Assembly: GCA_026419705.1 (NCBI GenBank)
Contig: JANZYY010000265.1
Span: forward strand, 1-7,006
Origin: Fischerella sp.
Lineage (GTDB): Bacteria > Cyanobacteriota > Cyanobacteriia > Cyanobacteriales > Nostocaceae
DNA: 7,006 nt
Direction: 5' to 3'
Shown here: positions 6,684 through 7,006 of the stretch, in pieces
How the letters are laid out: every line of letters starts with the position of its first letter
Position numbering within the stretch: the stretch's first letter is position 1
Translations under genes and position numbers: made by a program
Notes under the pieces: generated by a model
What the model was told of the DNA's origin: nothing
The model's input: only the letters and a program-made list of their open reading frames with translations
Databases searched by the model: none

Positions 6684-7006
6684 ATGAATTCCTACTTCCG
6701 CCCAAGTGTTGATGCGATGGTTGGGTATGTTCCCGGTGAACAACCTAAGCCTGGTACAAACATTATCAAGCTCAACACCAATGAAAATCCTTATCCACCC
6801 TCACAAACAGCGATCGCTGTTTTGCGTAACCTAGATAGCGAATGGCTGCGACGTTACCCAGATTCCTATGCGAACGATTTTCGCAAAGCAGTTAGCGAAG
6901 TGTTGGGATTTCCAATCGACTGGATTATCGTTAGTAATGGCAGCGATGATTTACTCAACCTTGTTGTGCGCGCCTGTGCAGAGTTGGGGCGCAAGGTAGT
7001 GTATCC
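6684..7006 (+). CDS. hisC: Histidinol-phosphate aminotransferase, N-terminal part, cut by the window end
   Basis: HisC is a PLP-dependent fold-type I aminotransferase that converts imidazole acetol-phosphate and glutamate to histidinol phosphate and 2-oxoglutarate. Only 107 codons are present, roughly the first third. From the ATG at 6684 the protein opens MNSYFRPSVDAMVGYVPGEQP, followed by the family's substrate-side segment KLNTNENPYPP (29-39), LRRYPD (55-60), and SNGSDDLL (84-91) in the early cofactor-binding region. The PLP lysine lies beyond the window. An in-frame ATG at 6645 would add 13 residues (beginning MVIPNPASKIPNG). I prefer 6684 because family members usually begin just before the FRP segment, but neither start has a clear ribosome-binding site. 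It is divergent from lysS. It could be either of two hisC paralogues if the genome carries more than one. Confidence 0.92.
   Translation, partial: MNSYFRPSVDAMVGYVPGEQPKPGTNIIKLNTNENPYPPSQTAIAVLRNLDSEWLRRYPDSYANDFRKAVSEVLGFPIDWIIVSNGSDDLLNLVVRACAELGRKVVY

Overview
The window looks like chromosomal DNA from a filamentous, probably heterocyst-forming (Nostocales-type) cyanobacterium. Three things point that way. The HIP1 octamer GCGATCGC occurs five times (starting at 1191, 1444, 2018, 4952 and 6810), where chance predicts about 0.1. All three intergenic gaps contain 7-bp tandem repeats of the STRR type known from heterocystous cyanobacteria. The protein sequences are also of cyanobacterial character. 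No phage, transposase, CRISPR, toxin-antitoxin or defence gene is visible; this is core metabolism.

Layout: (1) 1-1831, + strand: treZ, maltooligosyltrehalose trehalohydrolase, lacking at most about its first codon at the window edge. (2) 1832-1951: a gap filled almost entirely with two opposed heptanucleotide arrays. (3) 1952-4771, + strand: treY, maltooligosyltrehalose synthase, complete. (4) 4772-4896: a convergent gap with a second pair of opposed heptad arrays folding into a hairpin. (5) 4897-6423, - strand: lysS, class II lysyl-tRNA synthetase, complete. (6) 6424-6683: a divergent gap with a probable lysS promoter, two small palindromes, a third heptad cluster and a weak candidate hisC promoter. 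(7) 6684-7006, + strand: the first third of hisC, histidinol-phosphate aminotransferase, running off the end.

TreY and TreZ form the two-step route from glycogen or maltooligosaccharide to trehalose. TreY isomerises the reducing-end alpha-1,4 link to alpha,alpha-1,1, and TreZ then cuts off trehalose. The two genes are codirectional and probably cotranscribed. Trehalase (treH), which I recall as their neighbour in some Nostoc genomes, is not downstream here; lysS is. lysS and hisC are unrelated housekeeping genes (translation and histidine synthesis) transcribed divergently.

I did not find an undescribed multi-gene system. The most interesting structure is non-coding: each of the three gaps carries its own heptad family, and in the first two a G-rich array is followed by a roughly complementary C/A-rich array, giving hairpins between treZ and treY and between treY and lysS.
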